DNA of 7,749 nt, taken from the NCBI GenBank assembly GCA_023700785.1, contig JAMPYH010000122.1, forward strand, positions 1 to 7,749, read 5' to 3'. Positions 1 to 5,453 of this stretch are shown here, piece after piece. Every line of letters begins with the position of its first letter. The stretch's first letter is position 1. The stretch comes from Candidatus Zixiibacteriota bacterium. GTDB lineage: Bacteria > Zixibacteria > MSB-5A5 > GN15 > FEB-12. The notes below the pieces were generated by a model, which was not told the DNA's origin, made no database searches, and was given only the letters and a program-made list of their open reading frames with translations. The translations under genes and the position numbers were made by a program.

Positions 1-1
1 C

Positions 2-220
2 AATCTCCCCGCCAAATGCTGGATCCGGGTTCACACTTTGGACGGAGATCTTGTCCGAGAAATTCGTCACGACATGGATCCGAATGACCCGGCTTCAGAC
101 CATGATACCTGGGACTTGATCAATCGGAATATCATGGCAGTGGAGTCCGGGCTGTACTATTGGTCTGTCGAAGGAGACGACGGGAAAGTGCAGATCGGGA
201 AACTGGTGATAATCAAATGA
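2..220 (+). CDS. C-terminal end of a probable secreted or cell-surface protein (5' truncated)
   Basis: An open frame enters from the left edge and stops at TGA 218-220, leaving 72 residues. The visible part begins N-L-P-A-K and continues with 'TLDGDLVREIRHD', a 'TWDLINRN' segment, 'SGLYYWSVEG' and a final 'VQIGKLVIIK'. This beta-strand-rich pattern (a chain-reversal 'G-D-L-V' turn, W-D-L-x-N-R, S-G-x-Y, then G-K-x-V-I-I-K at the very end) is the ending I associate with FlgD-Ig-like or type-IX-like C-terminal tails of large secreted proteins in FCB-type and candidate phyla. The likely role is as a terminal sorting or anchoring module; the main domain of the protein is outside the window. A TTG at 38 could be read as a start, but the frame is open upstream with coherent tail sequence, so it is internal. 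The family assignment is from memory of the pattern, and the sorting role is inferred. Confidence 0.75.
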   Translation, partial: NLPAKCWIRVHTLDGDLVREIRHDMDPNDPASDHDTWDLINRNIMAVESGLYYWSVEGDDGKVQIGKLVIIK

Positions 221-234
221 ACTGAGATCGCCAC

Positions 235-264
235 GCCTCGCCTTGTCAAATTGATAAGCGAGGC
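235..264. repeat. Strong stem-loop 15 nt after the first stop codon
   Basis: GCCTCGC (235-241) and GCGAGGC (258-264) are perfect 7-bp inverted arms. The inside also pairs: TTGTC (243-247) with GATAA (253-257), including one G-U, after a single bulged C at 242. This makes a helix of about 12 bp with a 5-nt loop. No T-run follows on either strand, so it is not a textbook intrinsic terminator. It could stabilise the mRNA 3' end or be a weak terminator between the two convergent genes. Confidence 0.6.
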
Positions 265-298
265 TCGCGATGACGACGACCGCAAATCGCCACTGTGC

Positions 299-315
299 CC
301 CACCCCTCGGGTGGG
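299..315. repeat. GC-rich 7-bp hairpin in the convergent intergenic region
   Basis: CCCACCC (299-305) pairs fully with GGGTGGG (309-315) around a 3-nt CTC loop. There is no T-tract on either side. It lies between the converging 3' ends of the surface-protein gene and the lipoprotein gene, so a role in transcript ends is plausible but unproven. Confidence 0.45.
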
Positions 316-333
316 TTGATGGGGAAATCAGAT

Positions 334-355
334 CCGCGCGCCTGCGGGGCTTTTT
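334..355 (+). terminator. Weak candidate rho-independent terminator
   Basis: CCGC (334-337) pairs with GCGG (344-347) around a 6-nt loop, followed by GGC and five T residues (351-355). The stem is only 4 bp (5 with a G-U pair), so this is a weak candidate for ending plus-strand transcription from the first gene. An alternative long-range pairing of GCCCC (297-301) with GGGGC (346-350), directly before the same T-run, would compete with the hairpin at 299-315. Confidence 0.3.
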
Positions 356-366
356 GTTGCGGGTCA

Positions 367-405
367 ATCGTTGCTGATAACGATCAACGTGAACTTGGTT
401 GATCG
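367..405. repeat. Two overlapping inverted repeats downstream of the lipoprotein gene
   Basis: ATCGTT (367-372) pairs with AACGAT (379-384) around a 6-nt loop. CGATCAAC (381-388) pairs with GTTGATCG (398-405) around a 9-nt loop. The two stems share bases 381-384, so they exclude one another. They lie about 30 to 70 nt beyond the minus-strand stop codon (437-439). No T-tract follows on the minus strand, so termination there would have to be factor-dependent, or the structures only protect the transcript 3' end. Confidence 0.4.
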
Positions 406-436
406 ATAGCCTTTCCTGGATCCATCAATCAGACGG

Positions 437-1210
437 CTAATCAATTGTCATTAATTCCACCCGTACGCCGGAGCGAGGGCTGACTTCGAGAACCATGCCG
501 ACGCCGGAGACGTAATACTTGAACTCGCGCACACTGTGATCAAGAGGCGTCCATTCCATAATCCGGATGGCATTCTCGAATCTGCCGAAGGGTATTTCGA
601 CGGTTGTGGCAGGAGGCCCGACAACCTGTGCCATATCTTCAGCGACATCCTCGGCGAATTCCTGATGATAGGATAGCCCTATACGGGGCACGGCCAGCAT
701 CGCGATACCGGATACTGCGCCGCCGACGCCAGCCTCCCAGGATCCTTCGGTGCTCACCACGACCCCGTTTTCATACTCCTTGGTATCTTCACCAAAGTAC
801 CAGACATTGCCACTGCTGTCCTGCGCATACCAATCGTAGGTATCTTCGATCAGCGTATCGTTGAGAAATACCTGATCATGCACGACCGTTGTAGCGACTC
901 CAAGGATAGTTTTCGTATCGGAGAGAACGTCGATCACGATCCTCTCCGCCCCCTCGTCGGTCTGCGCTCCATACGTAAACTTGTTTCCCGGGGTGTACAT
1001 CAGGTAGGGATTCGTAATTCCGCCGACAAACCCATCTGGCCCGGAAGGAAACTCCGGGATCCTAAGGCGAGCATCGCCTACCACCGACGCGATAATGTTC
1101 TGGTCCGGGCTCAACGGGCTGTTTCGATTTGAGTCCGCATTCCCCTGACAGGAGACCAGAAGGAGGCCGATCATGCAGGCAAGCACCGGCCTGAAGGTTG
1201 CACGTTTCAT
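437..1210 (-). CDS. Putative lipoprotein of unknown function
   Basis: The gene encodes 257 residues. The start at 1210 is chosen because CGGAGGA lies just upstream on the minus strand and the product then begins with a type II signal peptide: a K-R n-region, a hydrophobic stretch (about residues 8-19) and the lipobox L-V-S-C with Cys21 as the lipidation site. A longer reading to an ATG at 1294 adds 28 residues, which would bury the signal and cross the promoter. After a short S/N/P-rich linker, the mature part is acidic and beta-rich with no further membrane segment. It contains N-P-Y-L-M-Y-T-P-G, 'ERIVIDVLSDTKTILGV', 'DTYDWYAQDSSGNVWYFGED', 'GSWEAGVGG' and a late 'YYVSGVGMVLEV'. I recall very similar uncharacterised proteins sharing the Y-D-W-Y-A-Q-D and N-V-W-Y-F-G-E-D core, but no function for them. 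It is transcribed away from the OPT transporter gene, so a link between them is possible only through the shared intergenic region. Confidence 0.88.
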   Translation of the reverse strand: MKRATFRPVLACMIGLLLVSCQGNADSNRNSPLSPDQNIIASVVGDARLRIPEFPSGPDGFVGGITNPYLMYTPGNKFTYGAQTDEGAERIVIDVLSDTKTILGVATTVVHDQVFLNDTLIEDTYDWYAQDSSGNVWYFGEDTKEYENGVVVSTEGSWEAGVGGAVSGIAMLAVPRIGLSYHQEFAEDVAEDMAQVVGPPATTVEIPFGRFENAIRIMEWTPLDHSVREFKYYVSGVGMVLEVSPRSGVRVELMTID

Positions 1211-1238
1211 GGATCCTCCGATTGTAATGGTTTTGCCT

Positions 1239-1244
1239 ATTATA
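1239..1244 (-). promoter_or_regulatory. Candidate -10 box (TATAAT) of the lipoprotein gene
   Basis: Read on the minus strand, 1244-1239 is a perfect TATAAT. Transcription would begin near 1232, giving a leader of roughly 20 nt that includes the CGGAGGA ribosome site at 1220-1214. No good -35 box is seen at the ideal 16-18 nt spacing. TTCATC about 19 nt upstream matches only 3 of 6 consensus bases. Confidence 0.5.
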
Positions 1245-1381
1245 CGCGCTTGGCCGTTATCACGATGAAGCAGAAAGCGGGGCGCAGGTATCAATTTCCC
1301 GTTGCGTGGATCACTGTCAATCCACTTTCTTTTCCCGATCAGAGTCTGAAACGAAGAGTAGCGGGTCGCCGCTTCACCGTG

Positions 1382-1388
1382 AAAGGAG
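1382..1388 (+). promoter_or_regulatory. Ribosome binding site that fixes the OPT transporter start
   Basis: AAAGGAG ends 5 nt before the ATG at 1394. The in-frame upstream ATG at 1250 has no such site and its 48 extra codons are basic and non-membranous, so 1394 is the preferred start. Confidence 0.7.
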
Positions 1389-1393
1389 CATCC

Positions 1394-3220
1394 ATGGCGC
1401 GGAAAGAGATCACCTGGCAGTCAATCGTCGGAGCGTTCGTCATCTCCGCCATCATCTCGATGGCTTACCCGTATATCGTGCTCAAACTGGGGATGGGACC
1501 GAATGTTTCGGTGCTGGCGGCGTTTCTTGGCGCGCTGTTCCTGTTGGCGTTCGCGCGCAAGTCGCGCGGCCAGAACGCGCTCCAGAATAATATCATCCAG
1601 TCAGCGGCGACGTCGGCGGCCTCAACCGCGTTCATGTGCGTTGTCGCCGCGGCGTTTGGCTATCTGGAGATGAACGAATCGGTCCCGGCGGAAGCGCATG
1701 TCAAGATCGGCGCCTGGCAGATGTTTTTCTGGCTCTTTTGCTCCGGCGCGATCGGCGTCTTTTTCTCCGCGCTCTTCCGCAGGTATTTTGTCGAAGATCC
1801 GCAAATGATCTTTGCCGATGGTGTTGCCGCGGCCGAGACGATCAATGTGCTCGATGCCGTCGAAGGCGCGGCCGGCGGCGGGAGACTTAGGACTCTCGGG
1901 ATCTCGGCCCTTGTCGGCGCGGTAGTGGCGTTCTTTCGCGATGGTGTCGCTCTCCTGCATACGTGGAACTTCGCCGGACGATTCGCCATCGGCGTCGAGT
2001 GGAACGTGCTCTCGATCGGTACCGGCATGCTGATCGGTCTTAATGTGGGTGTATCGATGCTTCTTGGTACTGCGGTGGTCTATTTTTTCGGGCCGGTTAT
2101 CATGGATCATGCCGGACTATCGATCGTTCTTTCCAATGTCGCGCCTGAATATGTTGATCAAGTGCGCGGTCTGGTCACTAGTGGAGTCGCGCCGACACCC
2201 GAGCAGTCGGAGTTCCTGACGCAACATGGCGGCCTGGCGAATCGCTATCTTGCCAACAATCATTTTTCGATCGCGATGCTCTGGTTTATGTGGCCGGCGA
2301 CCGCGCTGATGGTCACCGCCGCCTTGACCGCGGTGCTGCTGCGCTGGCGCTCACTGGTGGCGATGTTTAAAGGTCTGTCCGCGGCCAAAGCCGCGGCGGA
2401 TCATCGCGAAGATGTATCGCTTCGGACGATCATCCTGATGTCAGCCCTGTTCACCGTTCTGCTCGCCTTGTTCCAGCATTTCAATTTCAGCTTGCCGTTC
2501 TGGCAAACGGTGATGTCGGTCATTCTTGGCCTGCCGCTTATCCTGGTCGGCGTGCGAGTGCTGGGGGAGACCAACAACGGCCCGGTTTCGCTGATGGCGA
2601 ACACGCTCCAGGCGATCTTCAGGATCTTCTCGCCGTCAATCGGCCACAATCTGGTCGCGGCAGGTATGGCGGGAAATATCAACTCGCAAGGCGAGGGCCT
2701 CATGCAGGTCTTTAAGACCGGCAAAATGGTCGGTTCAACACCGCGCATTCTGACCTGGGTGCAGTTTTACGCGGTCGGCATCGGCGCGGCGTCGGTCGCG
2801 ATCATGTACCCGATCCTGACCAATCGCTACAAGCTGGGGGAAGATCTGGTCGCGCCTACCGGACTAAAACTGTCCAACATGGCCGTATTGATGTCCAAGG
2901 GGATCGCGGCGTTTCCGCCAGACGCCCTGCTCTGGACCGTGATCGCGGGAATCGTGGGAGTTCTGCTTGTTTTGCTGAGACACTGGACCGGCTGGGGATT
3001 TGTTCCGAGCGCCGCTGGATTTGGGTTTGCGCTGATACTACCGGGGACACTCAATCTGGCGGTTGGCGCCGGCGCGGTACTTGGATGGATCTGGTCGAAG
3101 ATGTCGCCTCAGTCATACGAGCGACATTATGTGACGGTAGCGTCGGGTTTGATCGGCGGAGAAGCGATCATCGCGGGTCTGATCCTGCCTGTGTTGTACT
3201 ATTTTGGTGTTCTTAAATAG
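1394..3220 (+). CDS. OPT family oligopeptide transporter
   Basis: This is an inner-membrane protein of 608 residues, with about 14-16 hydrophobic segments by eye. OPT members are secondary transporters that take up oligopeptides or, in some branches, metal-chelate complexes, usually driven by protons; the substrate here cannot be read from sequence. Family marks include: an N-terminal membrane segment leading into 'YPYIVLKLGMGPNVSVL' (about 25-41); the 'RGQNALQNNIIQSAATSAAS' stretch (59-78), matching the conserved N-x-x-Q-(S/T)-A-A region; a 'DPQMIFADGVAAAE' segment (135-148); 'GETNNGPVSLMANTLQAIF' (391-409); 'AGNINSQGEGLMQVFKTGKM' (426-445); V-G-S-T-P-R (446-451); and a C-terminal 'ASGLIGGEAIIAG' (583-595). 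The length fits bacterial OPT proteins, which are shorter than fungal and plant ones. The gene stands alone, diverging from the lipoprotein gene and separated by 137 nt from the menaquinone operon. No clear sigma70 promoter was seen upstream on this strand. Family confidence is high; substrate is unknown. Confidence 0.93.
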   Translation: MARKEITWQSIVGAFVISAIISMAYPYIVLKLGMGPNVSVLAAFLGALFLLAFARKSRGQNALQNNIIQSAATSAASTAFMCVVAAAFGYLEMNESVPAEAHVKIGAWQMFFWLFCSGAIGVFFSALFRRYFVEDPQMIFADGVAAAETINVLDAVEGAAGGGRLRTLGISALVGAVVAFFRDGVALLHTWNFAGRFAIGVEWNVLSIGTGMLIGLNVGVSMLLGTAVVYFFGPVIMDHAGLSIVLSNVAPEYVDQVRGLVTSGVAPTPEQSEFLTQHGGLANRYLANNHFSIAMLWFMWPATALMVTAALTAVLLRWRSLVAMFKGLSAAKAAADHREDVSLRTIILMSALFTVLLALFQHFNFSLPFWQTVMSVILGLPLILVGVRVLGETNNGPVSLMANTLQAIFRIFSPSIGHNLVAAGMAGNINSQGEGLMQVFKTGKMVGSTPRILTWVQFYAVGIGAASVAIMYPILTNRYKLGEDLVAPTGLKLSNMAVLMSKGIAAFPPDALLWTVIAGIVGVLLVLLRHWTGWGFVPSAAGFGFALILPGTLNLAVGAGAVLGWIWSKMSPQSYERHYVTVASGLIGGEAIIAGLILPVLYYFGVLK

Positions 3221-3240
3221 GTCGACACTCAGGCTATGCC

Positions 3241-3248
3241 TTACGTAA
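3241..3248. repeat. Short perfect palindrome TTACGTAA
   Basis: An 8-bp perfect palindrome lies between the OPT stop codon and the stem-loop at 3250-3275, about 50 nt upstream of the promoter of the men operon. It could be a protein-binding half-site cluster or chance; no partner copy was seen in the window. Confidence 0.2.
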
Positions 3249-3249
3249 C

Positions 3250-3275
3250 CTGCTTAATTGCAAAGCATTAAGCAG
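3250..3275. repeat. Stem-loop between the OPT gene and the men operon
   Basis: CTGCTTAA (3250-3257) pairs perfectly with TTAAGCAG (3268-3275). Inside it, after one bulged T, TGC (3259-3261) pairs with GCA (3265-3267) around an AAA loop, giving 11 bp in total. It begins 30 nt after the OPT stop codon. No T-tract follows on the plus strand, so it is either an incomplete terminator or 3'-end structure of the OPT mRNA, or an operator-like dyad upstream of the next promoter. Confidence 0.55.
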
Positions 3276-3299
3276 AATAGCGAACGACGTCCGATTCAC

Positions 3300-3327
3300 T
3301 TGAACCACGCCTCAGGACCGCTATATT
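3300..3327 (+). promoter_or_regulatory. Probable sigma70-type promoter of the men operon
   Basis: TTGAAC (3300-3305; 4 of 6 consensus bases) is separated by 16 nt from TATATT (3322-3327; 5 of 6). An overlapping TATTAT (3324-3329) gives an 18-nt spacing alternative. The predicted start of transcription near 3334 leaves a leader of about 24 nt with GAGGA at 3346-3350. This also argues that the in-frame ATG at 3334 is not the translation start. Confidence 0.55.
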
Positions 3328-3357
3328 ATCCGGATGCAGGTTTCTGAGGAATCGATC

Positions 3358-4071
3358 ATGACGGCACCCGAGTCACTGTCGCGCCAACAAGTCTGGAAAA
3401 TGTTCGACCGGATCGCCCACCGGTACGATCTGCTCAATCATCTGTTGTCCGGCAACCGGGATGTTGCCTGGCGCAGAAAGATGGCGGGGATGTTGCCGGA
3501 GAGGAGCGAATTAGACGTTCTCGATCTGGCGACTGGGACCGGCGACCAGTTGATCACACTCGCGAAAACGGGGAAACTCCGGTCGGGGGTCGGCATTGAT
3601 CTGGCGGAAAAGATGCTCGCGCTCGGCCGGGAGAAGATCGTCGCGAAGCAACTTGACCGGCTGCTTACGCTCCAGACCGGCGATGCCGGCACGATCCCGT
3701 TTACCGACAACTTATTCGACGCGGTCTCTATTACTTTCGGGATTCGCAATGTCTTAGATGTTCCAGCCGCTTTTCGCGAGATGTACAGAGTTCTTCGGCC
3801 GAACGGGCGCGCGCTGATCCTGGAGTTTTCCCTGCCGCGCAACGGATTCGTTCGCCACGGTTACCTGTTCTATTTCAGGCATATCCTTCCGCGGCTTGGC
3901 GGCTTGATCTCCGGCGACTCGCACGCGTATCGCTATCTCAATCAAACGGTAGAAACTTTCCCCTACGGTGAGGCGTTTTGCACTCTGATGCGAGAATCCG
4001 GCTTCACCAATGTTCAGGCCACCGAATTGACTTTCGGCATCGCGACGATCTACTCGGGAGACAAGCGGTGA
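3358..4071 (+). CDS. menG/ubiE: Demethylmenaquinone methyltransferase (UbiE/MenG family)
   Basis: This is a cytoplasmic, SAM-dependent methyltransferase of 237 residues, the usual size for UbiE/MenG. It methylates the quinone ring in the last step of menaquinone synthesis. The ATG at 3358 is chosen over the one at 3334 because GAGGA lies 7 nt before it. Family marks: 'MFDRIAHRYDLLNHLLSGNR' (15-34) followed by V-A-W-R-R; the SAM-binding motif I 'VLDLATGTGD' (54-63), with the acidic D81 in 'GVGIDLAEKML' closing the second strand; 'GDAGTIPFTDNLFDAVSITF' (108-127) and G-I-R-N-V, which is the UbiE-type region around motif II; 'RVLRPNGRALILEFSLP' (144-160), the conserved L-E-F-S-x-P signature; and 'YRYLNQTVETFP' (191-202). 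UbiE homologues can also act on ubiquinone precursors. Because the gene starts an operon with menF, menD and menH, menaquinone is the likely product here. It overlaps menF by 4 nt. Confidence 0.94.
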   Translation: MTAPESLSRQQVWKMFDRIAHRYDLLNHLLSGNRDVAWRRKMAGMLPERSELDVLDLATGTGDQLITLAKTGKLRSGVGIDLAEKMLALGREKIVAKQLDRLLTLQTGDAGTIPFTDNLFDAVSITFGIRNVLDVPAAFREMYRVLRPNGRALILEFSLPRNGFVRHGYLFYFRHILPRLGGLISGDSHAYRYLNQTVETFPYGEAFCTLMRESGFTNVQATELTFGIATIYSGDKR

Positions 4072-5453
4072 GCCTCTCTCCTGAGATCACGCTCGAGCAG
4101 ACCGGCGTCGAAGCCGCTCGAGATCTGCGCGCACGGCTGGCGGAGTATGTCGCCCGACTGTCGAAGGGGACTACGCCTGGTTACGCGCGGTTTGCCGCGA
4201 AGATCCGGCAGGTCGATCCGCTGGAGTGGCTGGAATCACAGGAAGTGATCGCCAAATATTACTGGCGGGATCGAGAAGGAACAAGCGAGCGCGCCGGGCT
4301 TTTGTTGCCGAGATTTGGTCTTGAACTACCGACTGCCACCTCGGGTATCCTTCGCGGATGCGTCGATCACGCTGAGGGAGACGATTCGCTTTCGGCGGCG
4401 TTGTCGATCCGCGGATTTAACAGTTTTCCCTTCGTCGCGGGACTTCATGTCGGCCAGCCGCCCATAGCGCCGCAATTTTCATTTCTTCTCCCGGATATCG
4501 AACTGATCACCGTTGGCGGGGAAACCTGGCTGACCTGCCTGTTGCAAAACAGCGGAGAGCACGAGATACTTTCGCTGGGACTTGCTGAACTGGTCTGGGA
4601 TGAAAACATCGCGGCAAGCTCGTTTCGCATGGCCGAACGCGATGAAGCGCAGTCCCGCCTGCAATGGGCGATAGCGGTCAATCGCGCGGTGGCTGGGATC
4701 GCTCGCGGCGAACTTGAGAAAGTTGTGCTCGCGCGAAAGTCCACCTGCCGATTTGCGGCGCCCGTGAGTCCGTGGAGTTTGCTAAAGCTGCTTCGCACGG
4801 CCAACCCGCATGCCTATATCTTTGGACTCGACCGCAAGCCGTTCGATCCGTTCATCGGCGCCAGCCCGGAACAGTTGTACCGTCGAGTCGGCAGGCTGAT
4901 CGAGACTGAAGCCGTGGCCGGTACCCGACCTCGGGGGAAAACCACGGCAGAGGACGATCGCTATCGCGATGATCTGTTGCACTCATCCAAGGATCGCCGG
5001 GAGCATGAACTGGTCGTTACCGGGATCGCGGAGTCGCTGCGCCCGTTGGTCGAGAAGATCGATATCCAGTCCGATCCGAACATTGTCCAGCTCACCAATG
5101 TGCAACATCTGGTGGTCAAGATCAGCGCGACGCTAAAGCCGGGGATCAGCGATGATGAGATCCTTCGCGCTCTTCAGCCGACGCCGGCGGTGGGCGGTTA
5201 TCCCAAGCAGGTCGCGATCGACCTGATACAATCGCTCGAGCCGTTCTACCGCGGTCCGTATGCCGGCCCGATCGGCTGGATCTCAAACGACAGCGCCGAA
5301 TTCGCGGTCGGTATCCGTTCGGCCACCATCCGGGAAAACGCGCTGACGCTCTACGCCGGTGCGGGAATTGTCGAAGGATCCGATCCGGACGCCGAGTGGG
5401 ACGAGATCGACCAGAAGTTCAATACGTTTACATCGATCTTCACCGATAAATGA
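4068..5453 (+). CDS. menF: Isochorismate synthase MenF
   Basis: The product converts chorismate to isochorismate, the entry step of the classical menaquinone pathway; 461 residues. The GTG start at 4068 is supported by GGGAG at 4056-4060 and by the 4-nt GTGA overlap with the menG stop; an ATG at 3978 would run deep into menG. The chorismate-binding domain fills the C-terminal half: 'GELEKVVLARK' (214-224), 'IGASPEQLY' (263-271), 'ETEAVAGTRPRG' (279-290), 'SKDRREHELVV' (307-317), 'GGYPKQVA' (376-383) and 'AGAGIVEGSDPDAEWDE' (430-446). K218 and E268 are 50 residues apart, the same spacing as the general base K190 and general acid E240 of E. coli MenF. E281, E313, E443 and E446 sit in the segments that hold the Mg2+ ligands in this family. 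The first ~120 residues are variable, as usual. Anthranilate and aminodeoxychorismate synthases share the fold, but the Lys/Glu pair and the menD/menH neighbours favour MenF. Confidence 0.94.
   Translation: MSLSPEITLEQTGVEAARDLRARLAEYVARLSKGTTPGYARFAAKIRQVDPLEWLESQEVIAKYYWRDREGTSERAGLLLPRFGLELPTATSGILRGCVDHAEGDDSLSAALSIRGFNSFPFVAGLHVGQPPIAPQFSFLLPDIELITVGGETWLTCLLQNSGEHEILSLGLAELVWDENIAASSFRMAERDEAQSRLQWAIAVNRAVAGIARGELEKVVLARKSTCRFAAPVSPWSLLKLLRTANPHAYIFGLDRKPFDPFIGASPEQLYRRVGRLIETEAVAGTRPRGKTTAEDDRYRDDLLHSSKDRREHELVVTGIAESLRPLVEKIDIQSDPNIVQLTNVQHLVVKISATLKPGISDDEILRALQPTPAVGGYPKQVAIDLIQSLEPFYRGPYAGPIGWISNDSAEFAVGIRSATIRENALTLYAGAGIVEGSDPDAEWDEIDQKFNTFTSIFTDK

Noticed and set aside
95..367. 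90-residue minus-strand open frame over the first gene and the intergenic gap
   Set aside because: It covers the stem-loops and runs antisense to a recognisable C-terminal module. No coding signature was seen.
604..1132. Plus-strand open frames opposite the lipoprotein gene (604-864 and 878-1132)
   Set aside because: Arginine/proline/histidine-rich translations with no motif or ribosome site; they are antisense shadows of the lipoprotein gene.
20..1215. Recurrent GGATCC hexamers in the left part of the window (near 21, 74, 418, 739, 1059, 1211)
   Set aside because: They fall in coding and non-coding DNA at irregular spacing with no shared flanks. The DNA is generally rich in GATC-containing words, so this looks compositional rather than a repeat family.
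1211..1294. N-terminal extension of the lipoprotein to ATG 1294
   Set aside because: It would place 28 residues ahead of a textbook lipoprotein signal peptide and cover the TATAAT at 1239-1244. CGGAGGA directly before the ATG at 1210 fits much better.
1250..1393. Longer OPT protein starting at ATG 1250
   Set aside because: No ribosome site precedes 1250, the added 48 residues are basic and unlike OPT N-termini, and the start would lie inside the divergent promoter region. AAAGGAG at 1382-1388 points to 1394.
1622..2110. 162-residue minus-strand open frame antisense to the OPT gene
   Set aside because: The product is a low-complexity mix of charged residues with no recognisable fold, lying entirely opposite a clear transporter gene. 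It is a shadow of codon bias in GC-rich DNA.
3334..3357. menG start at the upstream ATG 3334
   Set aside because: The predicted transcription start is at about the same base, there is no ribosome site, and GAGGA is correctly placed for the ATG at 3358.
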